DNA from: CAYVQE01 sp964633205
Lineage (GTDB): Bacteria; Myxococcota; B64-G9
Direction: 5' to 3'
Length of the DNA stretch: 64,000 bases
Assembly (NCBI GenBank): GCA_964633205.1
Contig: CAZWFN010000006.1
Location: 1-64,000 of the forward strand
This document shows positions 33,788-42,409 of this stretch, one piece after another (the first letter of the stretch is position 1; every line of letters begins with the position of its first letter). Both the position numbers and the translations under genes were made by a program. Below the pieces are notes generated by a model. It was not told the origin of the DNA. It did not search any database and saw nothing but the letters and a program-made list of their open reading frames with translations.

Positions 33788-35266
33788 ATGGGCGAGACGC
33801 TGGGCCGATTCGAGGTGCTGGGGCCGATCGCCACGGGCGGCATGGCCGAGATCCTGGCCGCGCGCCAGCGCGGGTTGGAGGGTTTCGAGAAGCTGGTGGT
33901 GATCAAGCGATTGCTGCCCGAGCTGGCCGGCGAACCCAAAGTGGTCGAGCTGTTCCTCAACGAGGCCCGCATCGCCGCCCGCTTGTCGCATCCCAACATC
34001 GTCCAGATCTACGATCTGGGCAAGCAGGCCGACTCCTACTACATCGCCATGGAGTACATCCAGGGCCAGAATCTGCGCCTGACGCTCAAGGCCTGCGCCG
34101 AGCGCGAGCGGTTGCTGCCGCTGCAGCACGCGCTGGAGCTGGTGCGCCAGGTCTGCGAAGGGCTCTACTACGCCCACACCAAGACCGATACCCGGGGCCA
34201 GCCGCTGGGCATCGTGCACAGCGACATCAGCCCGCAGAACATCGTGGCCTCCTTCGACGGCGTGGCCAAGGTGGTCGATTTCGGCATCGCCCGGGCGGCC
34301 GTCATGCTGGAGCGCTCCGATCCGGGCCGGGTGCGCGGCAAGCATGGTTATCTGGCGCCCGAGCGTTGCCGCGGCCGGCCGGTCGACGCCCGCAGCGACC
34401 TGTTCTCGCTGGGGGTGGTGCTCTGGGAGCTGTGCACCTGCCGGCGGCTGTTCAAGCGGATCAGCCCGATCGATACCGTCAAGGCCATCGTCGGCGGCGA
34501 GGTGCCCCCGCCCCGGCGCTACAACCCGGCCGTATCACAGGAGCTGGAGGCGCTGATCCTGCGGGCGTTGGCGGTCGACCCCGAGCGGCGCTTCCAGACC
34601 GCGCTGCAGATGGGCAAGGCGGTCGAACGCCAGCGCGCCCGGTTGACCGACACCGCCGGCAGCCTGGAGCTGGGCGTGTTCATGCGGCGGCTGTTCGCCG
34701 ATACCTTCGAGCGCATGCAGCGGCTGGAGCGGGCCGGCAGCCGGGGCGAATCGGTCGAACACACCTGGTTCCGAGAGGAAGGCTCGGATTCGCCGCCCGG
34801 CGACAGCCTGCCGCCGGCCAGCGCACCGCCGGCGGGATCGGCGCCGGACAGCGGTGCCGAGACCACCGCCCCCTCCGCCCGCCCGCCGCGGCCGGCGGCC
34901 GACCGGCGGCTGCTGCGGCCTTTGCTGTGGGGCCTGGTCGGGCTGGCGCTGCTGGTCGGGCTGGGGGTTGTTTTCCTGCCCCAGCTGCGGGGCTGGCTGG
35001 ATCGGCCGCGGCCCGCGCCGGCAGCGCCCGAATCGGTGGAGCTGGCGGTGTCCAGCCGGCCGGCGGGCGCCGAGGTGCGGGTCGACGGCCGGCGTCGCTG
35101 CCTCACCCCGTGCCAGCTCGAGCTGGCGGCGCCGGGGCAGGAGCACCTGCTGCGGGTGATCAAGAAAGGCTTCCAGCCTTATGTCACCCGGCTGCGCATC
35201 CAGCCGGGCGAGCGGCGCCGGATGGTCGAGCTGCAGCTGCGCCGCGCCGGACGCCGGCGCAACTGA
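33788..35266 (+). CDS. Transmembrane Ser/Thr protein kinase with PEGA tail
   Basis: 492 residues, ATG at 33788. The kinase domain (about 8-275) has a Gly loop GPIATGGMAEIL, VIKR with the catalytic Lys, NEARIAARLSHPNIVQI, and a catalytic loop VHSDISPQNI in which the usual HRD is HSD (Asp kept). It also has VVDFGIAR, APE as YLAPERC, and DLFSLGVVLWEL. HSD/HRD variation is common in this myxobacterial kinase branch, and activity is likely. A disordered linker precedes one transmembrane helix (LLWGLVGLALLVGLGVVFL, near 385-403) and a C-terminal PEGA domain (VSSRPAGAEVRVDGR, CLTPCQLEL, KKGFQPYVTRLRIQPGE). The PEGA part probably faces the periplasm. Confidence 0.93.
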   Translation: MGETLGRFEVLGPIATGGMAEILAARQRGLEGFEKLVVIKRLLPELAGEPKVVELFLNEARIAARLSHPNIVQIYDLGKQADSYYIAMEYIQGQNLRLTLKACAERERLLPLQHALELVRQVCEGLYYAHTKTDTRGQPLGIVHSDISPQNIVASFDGVAKVVDFGIARAAVMLERSDPGRVRGKHGYLAPERCRGRPVDARSDLFSLGVVLWELCTCRRLFKRISPIDTVKAIVGGEVPPPRRYNPAVSQELEALILRALAVDPERRFQTALQMGKAVERQRARLTDTAGSLELGVFMRRLFADTFERMQRLERAGSRGESVEHTWFREEGSDSPPGDSLPPASAPPAGSAPDSGAETTAPSARPPRPAADRRLLRPLLWGLVGLALLVGLGVVFLPQLRGWLDRPRPAPAAPESVELAVSSRPAGAEVRVDGRRRCLTPCQLELAAPGQEHLLRVIKKGFQPYVTRLRIQPGERRRMVELQLRRAGRRRN

Positions 35267-35286
35267 AGATCACCCCGCGACCGGCG

Positions 35287-38200
35287 TTACTGCAGCCGCC
35301 CCAGCAGCACGCCGGCACGGTGCAGCGGCAGGGTCTCGTTCCAGTCCAGGTCGTCGTTGACGCAGTCCTGACAGGGCGGGGTCTGTTCCAGGGCCCACAT
35401 GTCGCCGCCGTCGCCGGTGTTGATCAGGGCCATGGCGCAGGCCAGCTCGGCCGGCAGCTCGGCCGCGGTCACGCCCAGCAGGGCGGCCAGATCCACGGTG
35501 CCCTCGAGCAGGCTGGCCCCGGCGCAGTCCTCCGACAGCTTGGTCCACGAGCCGCCGTCGTGCACAAGCCACTCGCAGTAGCCGCCACCGCCGCTGTCGG
35601 CCTCCTGGATCAGCGCCAGCAGCCGACCGCCGGCCGGCGGGGCGGCGACCTGGCCGGTCTTGCCCCAGGGCAGCACCACCTTGGCGTCCGGGTCGGCCCC
35701 GCCCACCCAGACGAACAGCATGGCATCGGCCTGGTCGACCACCGGCCTGTCGCTGGCCGCGGTCAACACGCCCTGGTCGTTGAGGCCCAGGTAGATGGGA
35801 TGCGGCGCATCGATGACCTGGACGGGTGCGGCCGGGGCCACGTCGGCATAGGCGTCCAGCTCGCCGTCGGGCGCGGCCAGGGTCACCGGCCGGGTCAGGT
35901 CGAAGGCGTCGACCACCAGGCTGGCGTCGCCGTCCCAGCCGGCCGCGGCCTGCAGCCGCACCAGGCCGGTCATGCGGTCGGCGGCCGGCGCGGTGGCGGT
36001 GTGGGTCAGCTCGGCGAAGCCGGCCCCGTTGCCGCCGGCCGCACCGGGCTCGGCCGCGCCGTCGAACTCCAGCACCGGCTGGGCCGATCCGGCCGGGTCG
36101 GCGTCGGCCAGCCACAGATGCAGCGTCACCGCCACCCCGGCCTCGACCGGCTGCCATTGCCAGCCGGCCCGCAGCTCCAGCGGGGCCTCGGTCGCCCAGC
36201 TCAACCGGCAGGCCTGATCGCCCAGGGCCACGGTGTCGATCTCGGGCGCGGCCACCAGCGCCGGTGATGACAGCAAGAAGTCGGGCGGGGCAGCGCCGGC
36301 GGTCCAGTCTTCCTCGAAGCCCCAGTTCGAGGCATCGAAGTCGCCGGCCTGGGCGTCGAGCGCCCCGGCATCGGCCGCGGCGTAGCCGTCGGCGCTGCCG
36401 TCGGCGCCGCCTTGGCCGCTGCGGTCCAGATCGCACAGGGTCCAGTTGGCACCGCCATCGGCGCTGAAGCGGTAGGCGTAGTCGTACTCGTCGACCGCGC
36501 CGCTGTCCGCGGGCACCAGCAGGTCGGCCATGTACTCGTCGTTGCCCGGCTCGGCGCCGTCGCTCCAGGCCGGGTTGGGCGCGGCCGCCTGCCAGCTCCA
36601 GCCGGCATCGGGCTGGCTGCCGTCGGCACCCCAGCCCAGCTCGGCCAGCACGTCGGCGTGGGGATCGTTGCCCGGGCTCTGGTCGGTCAGCCCGGCGATG
36701 TTCAGGTGCCCGTAGACCGTCACCCGGGTGCCGGCCGGCTCGGCGATGGCCGCCGGGCTGTGCAGCCGGCACCAGTCGACCTGGAAGCTGGAGCTCTCGG
36801 CCACCAGCGCGCCGGCGTCGGCCGGGTCGTAGCCGTCGGCGCTGCCGTCGGCGCCGCCTTCGCCGCTGCGATCCAGGTCGCAGTAGGTCCAACTGGTGCC
36901 GCCGTCGGCGCTGAAGCGGTAGGCGTAGTCGTAGGGCGAGCCCACGGCCGCCGGCACGGTCAACTCGGCCATGTACTCGTCATTGCCCGGCTCCGGCGGG
37001 GTGGCTTCGGCGTCGTCCCACAGCGGGTTGGGCGCGGCCGGCTGCCAGCTCCAGCCGCCGCCGTCGGGCTGGCTGCCGTCGGGGCCCCAGCCCACCGCGC
37101 CGACCACGTCCGGATGCTCGTCCACACCGCTGGACTGATCGGTCAGCCCGCCGATGTGCAGGTGGCCGTAGACGGTGATCACGCTGCCCTCCAGCGCCTC
37201 GATGCCGGTGGGATGGTGCAGCCGGCACCAGTCGACGTCGTAGCTGATGCAGGCCGGATCCTGGGCGCAGCCGGCGTCGTCGCAGTCGGTGGCGCCGTCG
37301 CCGTCGTCATCCAACCCGTTGCTGCAGCAGATCTCCTGGCCCGGTTGGCAGGCCCCGTCGCCGCAGGTGTCGTTGTCGGTGCAGGGGTCGCCGTCGTCGC
37401 AGGGTTCGCTGTTGTCGACGTGGTCACAGCCCACCCCGGGGATGCAGCTGTCGCTGGTGCACGGGTTGCCGTCGTCGCAGTCGTCGTGTACGCCGACGCA
37501 GGAGCCGTTGTTGCATACGTCGTCGATGGTGCAGGGGTCGCCGTCGTCGCAGGGATCGTCGTTGGGGGTGAACACGCAGCCGGTGGCCGGATCGCAGCTG
37601 TCGTCGGTACACGGCTCGTCGTCGTCGCAGACGCGATCGCTGCCGACGCAGGCGCCACCGCTACACACCGTGTCCACGGTGCATTCGTCGCCGTCGTCGC
37701 AGGCGCTGCCGTCGTCGGCAGCGACCATGTGGCACGAGCCGTCGGCCGGGTCGCAGGTGTTGTGGCTGCAGGGTGTGTCGCTGGACGGGTCGCAGACGAT
37801 CACCGTGGCCGGATCGACCTCGCATTGGTTGTCCACACAGTGCAGGGTGCCGTTGCAGGGGTTGCCGTCCTCGAAGGCGGCGCAGTCGCCGTCGCCCTGG
37901 CAATCGCAGATATTGCTGCCGCCGACGCAGACGCCGCCGGCGCAGGTGTCGTCCTCGGTGCACGGATTGCCGTCGTCGCAGGGGGCGGTGTTGTCGACGA
38001 ACACGCAACCGCTGGCCGGATCGCACTGGTCGTCGGTGCAGGGGTTGCCGTCGTCGCACTGGCGCGGCGTGCCGCTGCAGACCCCGCTGCTGCACACGTC
38101 GTCGACCGTGCAGGCGTCGCCGTCGTCGCAGGAGGCGCTGTTGTTCTCGTGCACACAACCGCTGGCCGGGTCGCAGCTGTCGCTGGTGCAGGGGTTGCCG

Positions 38201-38748
38201 TCGTCGCAGTCGTCCAGGGTGCCGATGCACGAACCGCCGCTGCAGGTATCGCCGCTGGTGCAGGCGTTGCCGTCGTCGCAGGCGGCGTCGTTGGGCTCGT
38301 GGGTACAGCCGCTGGCCGGCTCGCAGCCGTCGTCGGTACACGGGTTGGCGTCGTCGCACTGGCGCGGGCTGCCGCTGCAGCTACCGGCGTGGCACACGTC
38401 GTCGACCGTGCAGGCGTCGCCGTCGTCGCAGCTCAGGCTGTTGTTCTCGTGGCTGCAGCCGGCTGGGCCGCAGATGTCGAAGGTGCAGGGGTTGTGATCG
38501 TCGCAGTCGGCGTTGGTCTCGCAGGGCGCCGCCGGGACACAGCCCCGCTGCGGATCGCATACGAAGCCCACCCCACACAGCGCGTCGTCCGGGGTGTGCT
38601 GGCAGCGGCCGCTGGCCGCGTCGCAGGCGTCCGAGGTACAGGGAATATTGTCGTCGCAGTTGCCGCAGGCCGAGCCGCCGTCGCCGCAGCCCACCGCGCC
38701 CAGAGAAAAGACCACCGCCGTCAGCAAAGCAAAACAGACCCGTCGCAT
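35287..38748 (-). CDS. 1153-residue lipoprotein with long Cys/Asp-rich repeat array and two DWCRLH modules
   Basis: ATG at 38748 behind GGGAGG. The lipobox is GAVGC. Residues 25-500 are a run of about a dozen units of the type CDDGNPCTxDxCDPASGC, the Cys-rich repeat of myxobacterial surface proteins (disulfide-linked and probably Ca-binding through the Asp). Two tandem modules of about 130 residues follow, starting YDVDWCRLHHPTGIE and FQVDWCRLHSPAAIA, each with VTVYGHLxIxGLTDQS, NDEYMA and YDYAYRFSADGG and a closing YCDLDRSG or LCDLDRSG. Then comes a carbohydrate-binding-like jelly roll (FEEDWTAGAAPPDF to VVDAFDLTRP) and a final region with WVGGADPDAKVVLPWG. It has a repeat-built adhesin look, and no enzyme is recognised. 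Confidence 0.88.
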   Translation of the reverse strand: MRRVCFALLTAVVFSLGAVGCGDGGSACGNCDDNIPCTSDACDAASGRCQHTPDDALCGVGFVCDPQRGCVPAAPCETNADCDDHNPCTFDICGPAGCSHENNSLSCDDGDACTVDDVCHAGSCSGSPRQCDDANPCTDDGCEPASGCTHEPNDAACDDGNACTSGDTCSGGSCIGTLDDCDDGNPCTSDSCDPASGCVHENNSASCDDGDACTVDDVCSSGVCSGTPRQCDDGNPCTDDQCDPASGCVFVDNTAPCDDGNPCTEDDTCAGGVCVGGSNICDCQGDGDCAAFEDGNPCNGTLHCVDNQCEVDPATVIVCDPSSDTPCSHNTCDPADGSCHMVAADDGSACDDGDECTVDTVCSGGACVGSDRVCDDDEPCTDDSCDPATGCVFTPNDDPCDDGDPCTIDDVCNNGSCVGVHDDCDDGNPCTSDSCIPGVGCDHVDNSEPCDDGDPCTDNDTCGDGACQPGQEICCSNGLDDDGDGATDCDDAGCAQDPACISYDVDWCRLHHPTGIEALEGSVITVYGHLHIGGLTDQSSGVDEHPDVVGAVGWGPDGSQPDGGGWSWQPAAPNPLWDDAEATPPEPGNDEYMAELTVPAAVGSPYDYAYRFSADGGTSWTYCDLDRSGEGGADGSADGYDPADAGALVAESSSFQVDWCRLHSPAAIAEPAGTRVTVYGHLNIAGLTDQSPGNDPHADVLAELGWGADGSQPDAGWSWQAAAPNPAWSDGAEPGNDEYMADLLVPADSGAVDEYDYAYRFSADGGANWTLCDLDRSGQGGADGSADGYAAADAGALDAQAGDFDASNWGFEEDWTAGAAPPDFLLSSPALVAAPEIDTVALGDQACRLSWATEAPLELRAGWQWQPVEAGVAVTLHLWLADADPAGSAQPVLEFDGAAEPGAAGGNGAGFAELTHTATAPAADRMTGLVRLQAAAGWDGDASLVVDAFDLTRPVTLAAPDGELDAYADVAPAAPVQVIDAPHPIYLGLNDQGVLTAASDRPVVDQADAMLFVWVGGADPDAKVVLPWGKTGQVAAPPAGGRLLALIQEADSGGGGYCEWLVHDGGSWTKLSEDCAGASLLEGTVDLAALLGVTAAELPAELACAMALINTGDGGDMWALEQTPPCQDCVNDDLDWNETLPLHRAGVLLGRLQ

Positions 38749-38910
38749 CGAATTGCCTCCCGGCGGGCCCTTTCGGCCCGCCTCTGCCGTACTGCCCGCA
38801 TACTACTCTTCCGCCCCGCGGGGCCACAAGCACGCCAGCCCGATACACCATTTCGAGTCCAGGCCCCGGTGCTTGCCATCATGAAGCCCTGAACGGCTAC
38901 CTCGAGGCTA

Positions 38911-38952
38911 AGGGCCCGCGCAAAAATATGAAGTTATTCTTGCGCGGGCCCT
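38911..38952. terminator. Long hairpin with 13-bp perfect GC-rich stem
   Basis: AGGGCCCGCGCAA (38911-38923) is the exact reverse complement of 38940-38952. Pairing continues inward with one mismatch to give 17 of 18 pairs around the loop TGAAGT. It starts in the stop codon of the minus-strand zinc-finger gene, so a terminator is likely, although no U tract follows. A transposon-like palindromic element is an alternative. Confidence 0.5.
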
Positions 38953-39172
38953 AAGCGGCGTAACGAATCACGCGCAGCTCGGATGATTTGTCCGTCTTGG
39001 CCAGGATTTTTTCAACTCCTCGCATGGCTTCATCGGACAGCAGGTACTCGGGGCAGTTCGTGCACTCCATGACCGGCAATTCCCGGATGACCACGATCCG
39101 GCTGTCGCCGATCTTGAACGGCAGATCGGTCTTGTGCGCCACCATCTCGGCGCCGCAGCAGGTGCATTTCAT
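38951..39172 (-). CDS. YgiT-type zinc-finger protein (antitoxin-like)
   Basis: 73 residues, ATG at 39172 overlapping the stop of the preceding gene (ATGA). Two CxxC pairs build the zinc site: MKCTCCGAEM and MECTNCPEYLLSDEA, separated by a beta stretch VVIRELPV, exactly the YgiT/MqsA N-terminal pattern. A helical end (RGVEKILAKTDKSSELRVIRYAA) follows. The helix-turn-helix half of full MqsA is missing, as is usual for the short YgiT partners of DUF4258 or RelE-like toxins. The gene ends inside the large hairpin. GC is lower than the surroundings. Confidence 0.85.
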   Translation of the reverse strand: MKCTCCGAEMVAHKTDLPFKIGDSRIVVIRELPVMECTNCPEYLLSDEAMRGVEKILAKTDKSSELRVIRYAA

Positions 39173-39516
39173 TTCTCACCTCTTCGTTTCCGGAAATCGT
39201 TGCTCCAAGCGAGTGGATCGGGTCTGTAGGCGGTGACGATGCGAACATTGTCGTCCTCGACGTCCAGGGCGAAGACGATATGCAGCGGCCCGCCGGGGGC
39301 CGAGGCCAAAACCAGACAGCTGGGTAGGTGTCTGTCTCTCGGATAGGATTCGATGATCTCATAGGAATCGGTGGCTGCGCTTATTTCATCTCGACAGATA
39401 GTCCTCTCCTGTAGGCGCATGTTGACGTGATAGGTCCAGAAGACCTTGCCATCATCGATGCAGCGGCGGATGAAGTCGACTGCATTGTGGGGCATCTGGC
39501 CGGAAACCGTATCCAA
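39169..39516 (-). CDS. DUF4258 protein, probable toxin partner
   Basis: 115 residues from a TTG at 39516 behind GAGGAGGGA. An ATG seven codons in (39495) lacks a ribosome site. The DUF4258 pattern is FIRRCIDDGKVFWTYHVNMRLQER (His then Arg), ISAATDSYEIIESYPRDRHLPSCLVL, and the closing beta part LHIVFALDVEDDNVRIVTAYRPDPLAW. This fold is in the RelE/BrnT-like RNase neighbourhood, and family members pair with YgiT zinc fingers. The toxin-first order with a 4-base overlap fits. Function is inferred from the pairing. Confidence 0.8.
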   Translation of the reverse strand: MDTVSGQMPHNAVDFIRRCIDDGKVFWTYHVNMRLQERTICRDEISAATDSYEIIESYPRDRHLPSCLVLASAPGGPLHIVFALDVEDDNVRIVTAYRPDPLAWSNDFRKRRGEK

Positions 39517-39539
39517 CCCGTCTCCCTCCTCACCCGCGC

Positions 39540-39545
39540 ATTATA
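39540..39545 (-). promoter_or_regulatory. Consensus TATAAT -10 of the DUF4258/YgiT operon
   Basis: TATAAT on the minus strand at 39545-39540, 24 bases before the TTG start, a perfect -10. No good -35 stands 16-18 bases further up. TTGCCA is present but only 12 bases away. Confidence 0.45.
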
Positions 39546-39717
39546 CCGGATTTCTCCTGGCAACTCCCAGGTCCTCGATCCTGGAATCCGGCTCATCTGG
39601 CCAATGTGTTCGCTGTGCTCACCAATTCAGCGGGGAACAACAGCTTCGGCCCCGACAGCGCTTGCCGTAGGTGTGGATTGAGCGGTCTTGAATGCCAGCA
39701 GGGAAAGCGACGGCCGA

Positions 39718-40647
39718 TCAACACCCGAGCTCGCCGTGAGGTCTTTGCGGTTGCTCCAGTGCCCAACGGGCCAGCAGGAAGCCGCCCAGCAGCCCGGCGC
39801 GGTCGCCGAGCGCGGGCGGGACCAGGAAGTCGTTTGGCGGCGGCGCCAGCCGCGGGGCCACCAGGTAGCCGGCCAGTAGCTCGACCAGCCGGCCGCGCAC
39901 CCGGTCCAGCAGGCCCGGCTGGTGCATCACCCCGCCGCCCAGCACGATGCGGGTCGGCGACCACAGGCAGGCCAGGTTGGCCAGGCCCTGGGCCAGGTAC
40001 TCGGACTCGAAGTCCCAGGCCCGGTGATCGGCCGGCAGCTGCTCGGCCGGCTGCGACCAGCGGGCCTCCATGGCCGCGCCGGCCGCCAGGCCCTCCCAGC
40101 AGTCGCCGTGGTAGGGGCAGCCGCCGGCAAAGGGATCGCGCTCGCGGTCGTGCGGCACCCGCTGGTGGCCCACCTCGGGGTGGACCAGTCCGTGGTGCGG
40201 CCGGCCGTCGAGCAGCAGGGCGCCGCCGATGCCGGTGCCCACCGTCAGATAGGCCAGCACCGGCTCGCCGCGGCCGGCGCCCCAGTACCACTCGGCCAGC
40301 CCGGCGGCGGCCACGTCGGTATCGAAGCCCAGCGGCAGGCCGAAGGCCTCGATCAGCGGCGCCCGCATGTCGGCGTTCTTCCAGGCGGTCTTGGGGGTGG
40401 CCGTGATGCGGCCGTAGCCGTCCGATTCGGGATGCAGGTCCACCGGCCCGAAGGAGCCGACGCCGATGGCCGCCAGCGGCCCGTGCTCCTGCTGGGCCCG
40501 GTCGAAGAACTCGATCACCGCCCCCAGGGTGGGCCCGGGATCGCCGGTCTCGATGCGCACATCGGCCAGAACCTGATCGGGCCCGCGGCCCACCCCGCAG
40601 CGGAACTTGGTCCCGCCGGCCTCGACGCTGCCGTACAACGCGCTCAT
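39718..40647 (-). CDS. ROK-family sugar kinase (fructokinase-like)
   Basis: 309 residues, ATG at 40647 inside the ATGA overlap with the hydrolase gene. ROK features are a phosphate loop near the start, SVEAGGTKFRCGVG, then GFDTDVAAAG, LTVGTGIGGALLLDG and the zinc site with GHQRVP, CPYHGDCWEGLAAG (CxxxxxC variant of the ROK CPxHxxCxEG motif). LGGGVMHQPGL closes the fold. The EAGGTKF start and the CPYHGDC spacing are those of the ScrK/GmuE fructo- or mannokinase group. Together with the GH32/43-like gene read just before it, it would phosphorylate the sugar released. Confidence 0.92.
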   Translation of the reverse strand: MSALYGSVEAGGTKFRCGVGRGPDQVLADVRIETGDPGPTLGAVIEFFDRAQQEHGPLAAIGVGSFGPVDLHPESDGYGRITATPKTAWKNADMRAPLIEAFGLPLGFDTDVAAAGLAEWYWGAGRGEPVLAYLTVGTGIGGALLLDGRPHHGLVHPEVGHQRVPHDRERDPFAGGCPYHGDCWEGLAAGAAMEARWSQPAEQLPADHRAWDFESEYLAQGLANLACLWSPTRIVLGGGVMHQPGLLDRVRGRLVELLAGYLVAPRLAPPPNDFLVPPALGDRAGLLGGFLLARWALEQPQRPHGELGC

Positions 40648-42176
40648 GATCGCCCTCCCTCGTTTTCGCCTTCGCCGGTCTGGCCCAGGTTCAAGGGGTC
40701 GAACACCTCGCCGGGCGGCCGACCCAAGGTCTGGAGCATCAGGTCGCTCAGCTCGAGCTCGGCCCCTTCGGTGTAGAAGCCGATCGCGCCCTCGGCGTAG
40801 CGGTCATCGGCCAGCGACAGCTCGATCCAGCCGTTGACCGACAGCTCGATGTAGCGGCCGTGGGCCACCAGCTCCAGATCGGCGGCCATCTCCCGGTGGC
40901 GGTAGAAGTAGGCTGCCTGGAGCTGGTGGTAGCGGTAGGAGGCCAGCACGCCCGGGCGTTGCTGGCGGCCCCAGGCGCGGATCTGGGCCAGGCCCTTGGT
41001 GACATCGAGGCTGACGATGTAGCCGCTGCCCTCCTCGTCGACCCGGAAGAACAGGCCGCACTTGCCCGGCCGGGTCAGCCGCAGCCGCACCCGCAGGCGA
41101 AAGTCGCCATAGCGGCCGCGCAGCAGATAGCGCCGGAAGCCGGAGGGACAACCGAGGTGCAAGCGCCCATCGCGTTGGTCGGCCACCAGATCCTCGCCGG
41201 CGGCGGGAGCTGGCTCGGGCCGGGCCGGCAGCAGCTCCGCAGCACCCAGCGACCGTTCCACCAGGGTGTCGAAGCCGCCGAAGGAACGCAGCCGCAGCTG
41301 GCCGTCCTGCTGGGCCACCACCTCCTTGGGCGGTGGCAGGGTGCGGGCCACGCCCGACATCTGCTCGCCGGCGGACAGGAAGCACCAGACCAGCAGCTGA
41401 TCGTCCAGACCGCGGCAGCTGCGGGCCGCATAGTTGCCCCGCGGCAGCAGCACGTTGTCGCTGAAGTTGCGGTAGGGGCCGGTGGCCTGCTCGGCGTACC
41501 AGTAGTGGACCTTGATGTCCTCTTGGATGGAGCCCACCAGGTACCAGCGGCCGTCGAGTTCGAATAGATTGGGCACCTCGATGTCGTCGTAGCGACCTGG
41601 CCAGTGCAACGGTTCGCGTTGGTGGAACTGGCGCGACCGTTGTTCGACCAGGCGGGCCACGCAACCGCGGCGGAACACGCTGCCGTGGTCCACGCGGGCT
41701 GAGGCCAGCAGCCAGCGCTGGTCGTCGACCCGGCAGAAGAACGGGTCGCGGAAGCTGATCCAGCGGCGCCCTTGATCGGTGCTGGCCTCGTAATCCGGAC
41801 CGGCGCTGGCCAGGGGGAAGGGTGGCCGGTCGACCTTGCGCCAGTAGAGCAGGTCGTCGCTCTCGGCCAGTCCGATGCGCTGGATCGTTCCGCGGTCGCG
41901 ACGCGACAGCGCGCTGTAGAACATCCGCCAGCGCCCGGGGTGATCCGGGTCGGGACTGACGTGCATGGTCCACAGCATGTCGTCGTCCCAGCTGCCGGGG
42001 TGGCCCACGTAGAGGGCGTTGCGGACCCGGTGCCAGCTGAAGCCGTCCCGGCTGACCGCGTGGGCGATGTAGGCATGGTTGGGCAGCACCAGGTGGAACA
42101 GGTGGTAGCGGCCATCGTGGGCCAGCACGTCCACGTCCCCCAGACCCCAGCGGTCGAAGCTCTGGCTGGTGTACAT
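40644..42176 (-). CDS. GH32/GH43-superfamily beta-fructosidase-like hydrolase with LamG-like C-terminus
   Basis: 510 residues from ATG at 42176, preceded by GGTGAG. A GTG three codons earlier is a less likely alternative. The five-bladed propeller carries three spaced acidic signatures: GLGDVDVLAHDGRYHLFHL (nucleophile-like Asp), ISFRDPFF (RDP motif) and YDDIEVPNLFELDGRWYLVGS (acid/base Glu). Repeated blade starts such as GLAESDDLLYWRKVD are also present. After about residue 345 there is a concanavalin/LamG-like sandwich (GDFRLRVRLRL, CGLFFRVDEEGSGYIV). There is no signal peptide, so it is intracellular, like sucrose or fructan-oligomer hydrolases. A ROK kinase follows in overlap. Confidence 0.82.
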   Translation of the reverse strand: MYTSQSFDRWGLGDVDVLAHDGRYHLFHLVLPNHAYIAHAVSRDGFSWHRVRNALYVGHPGSWDDDMLWTMHVSPDPDHPGRWRMFYSALSRRDRGTIQRIGLAESDDLLYWRKVDRPPFPLASAGPDYEASTDQGRRWISFRDPFFCRVDDQRWLLASARVDHGSVFRRGCVARLVEQRSRQFHQREPLHWPGRYDDIEVPNLFELDGRWYLVGSIQEDIKVHYWYAEQATGPYRNFSDNVLLPRGNYAARSCRGLDDQLLVWCFLSAGEQMSGVARTLPPPKEVVAQQDGQLRLRSFGGFDTLVERSLGAAELLPARPEPAPAAGEDLVADQRDGRLHLGCPSGFRRYLLRGRYGDFRLRVRLRLTRPGKCGLFFRVDEEGSGYIVSLDVTKGLAQIRAWGRQQRPGVLASYRYHQLQAAYFYRHREMAADLELVAHGRYIELSVNGWIELSLADDRYAEGAIGFYTEGAELELSDLMLQTLGRPPGEVFDPLNLGQTGEGENEGGRS

Positions 42177-42409
42177 GTTGCTCACCGGCGGGCGTTCAGC
42201 CGAGCGGCCGCTGCAGCCGCGGTCCGGGCGATTCGCATCGTCGATTGGAGCCTGCCGTCATGGGTCTCCTCCTGCTGCCGGCTCGATGGTCATCACGACA
42301 ATAGACCACGGGGCTGGGGCGTTTGTGAAGAGGCTGGGCCGGCCGGTGCTTGACAACGGCGCCGCGGCCGGATTCGATGGCGGCAACGGGATCGCTCAGG
42401 AGGTGGAGC

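Noticed and set aside
32122..36267. A 1381-residue plus-strand open frame covering the kinase and neighbouring genes
   Set aside because: It is in another frame than the kinase, has Arg/Gly/Ala-rich composition and spans several real genes. An antisense or out-of-frame artefact of high GC.
37240..38700. Regular short repeats that look array-like (CRISPR-like spacing)
   Set aside because: The period is coding (Cys/Asp units of the 35287 gene), units are not identical, and no cas genes are present.
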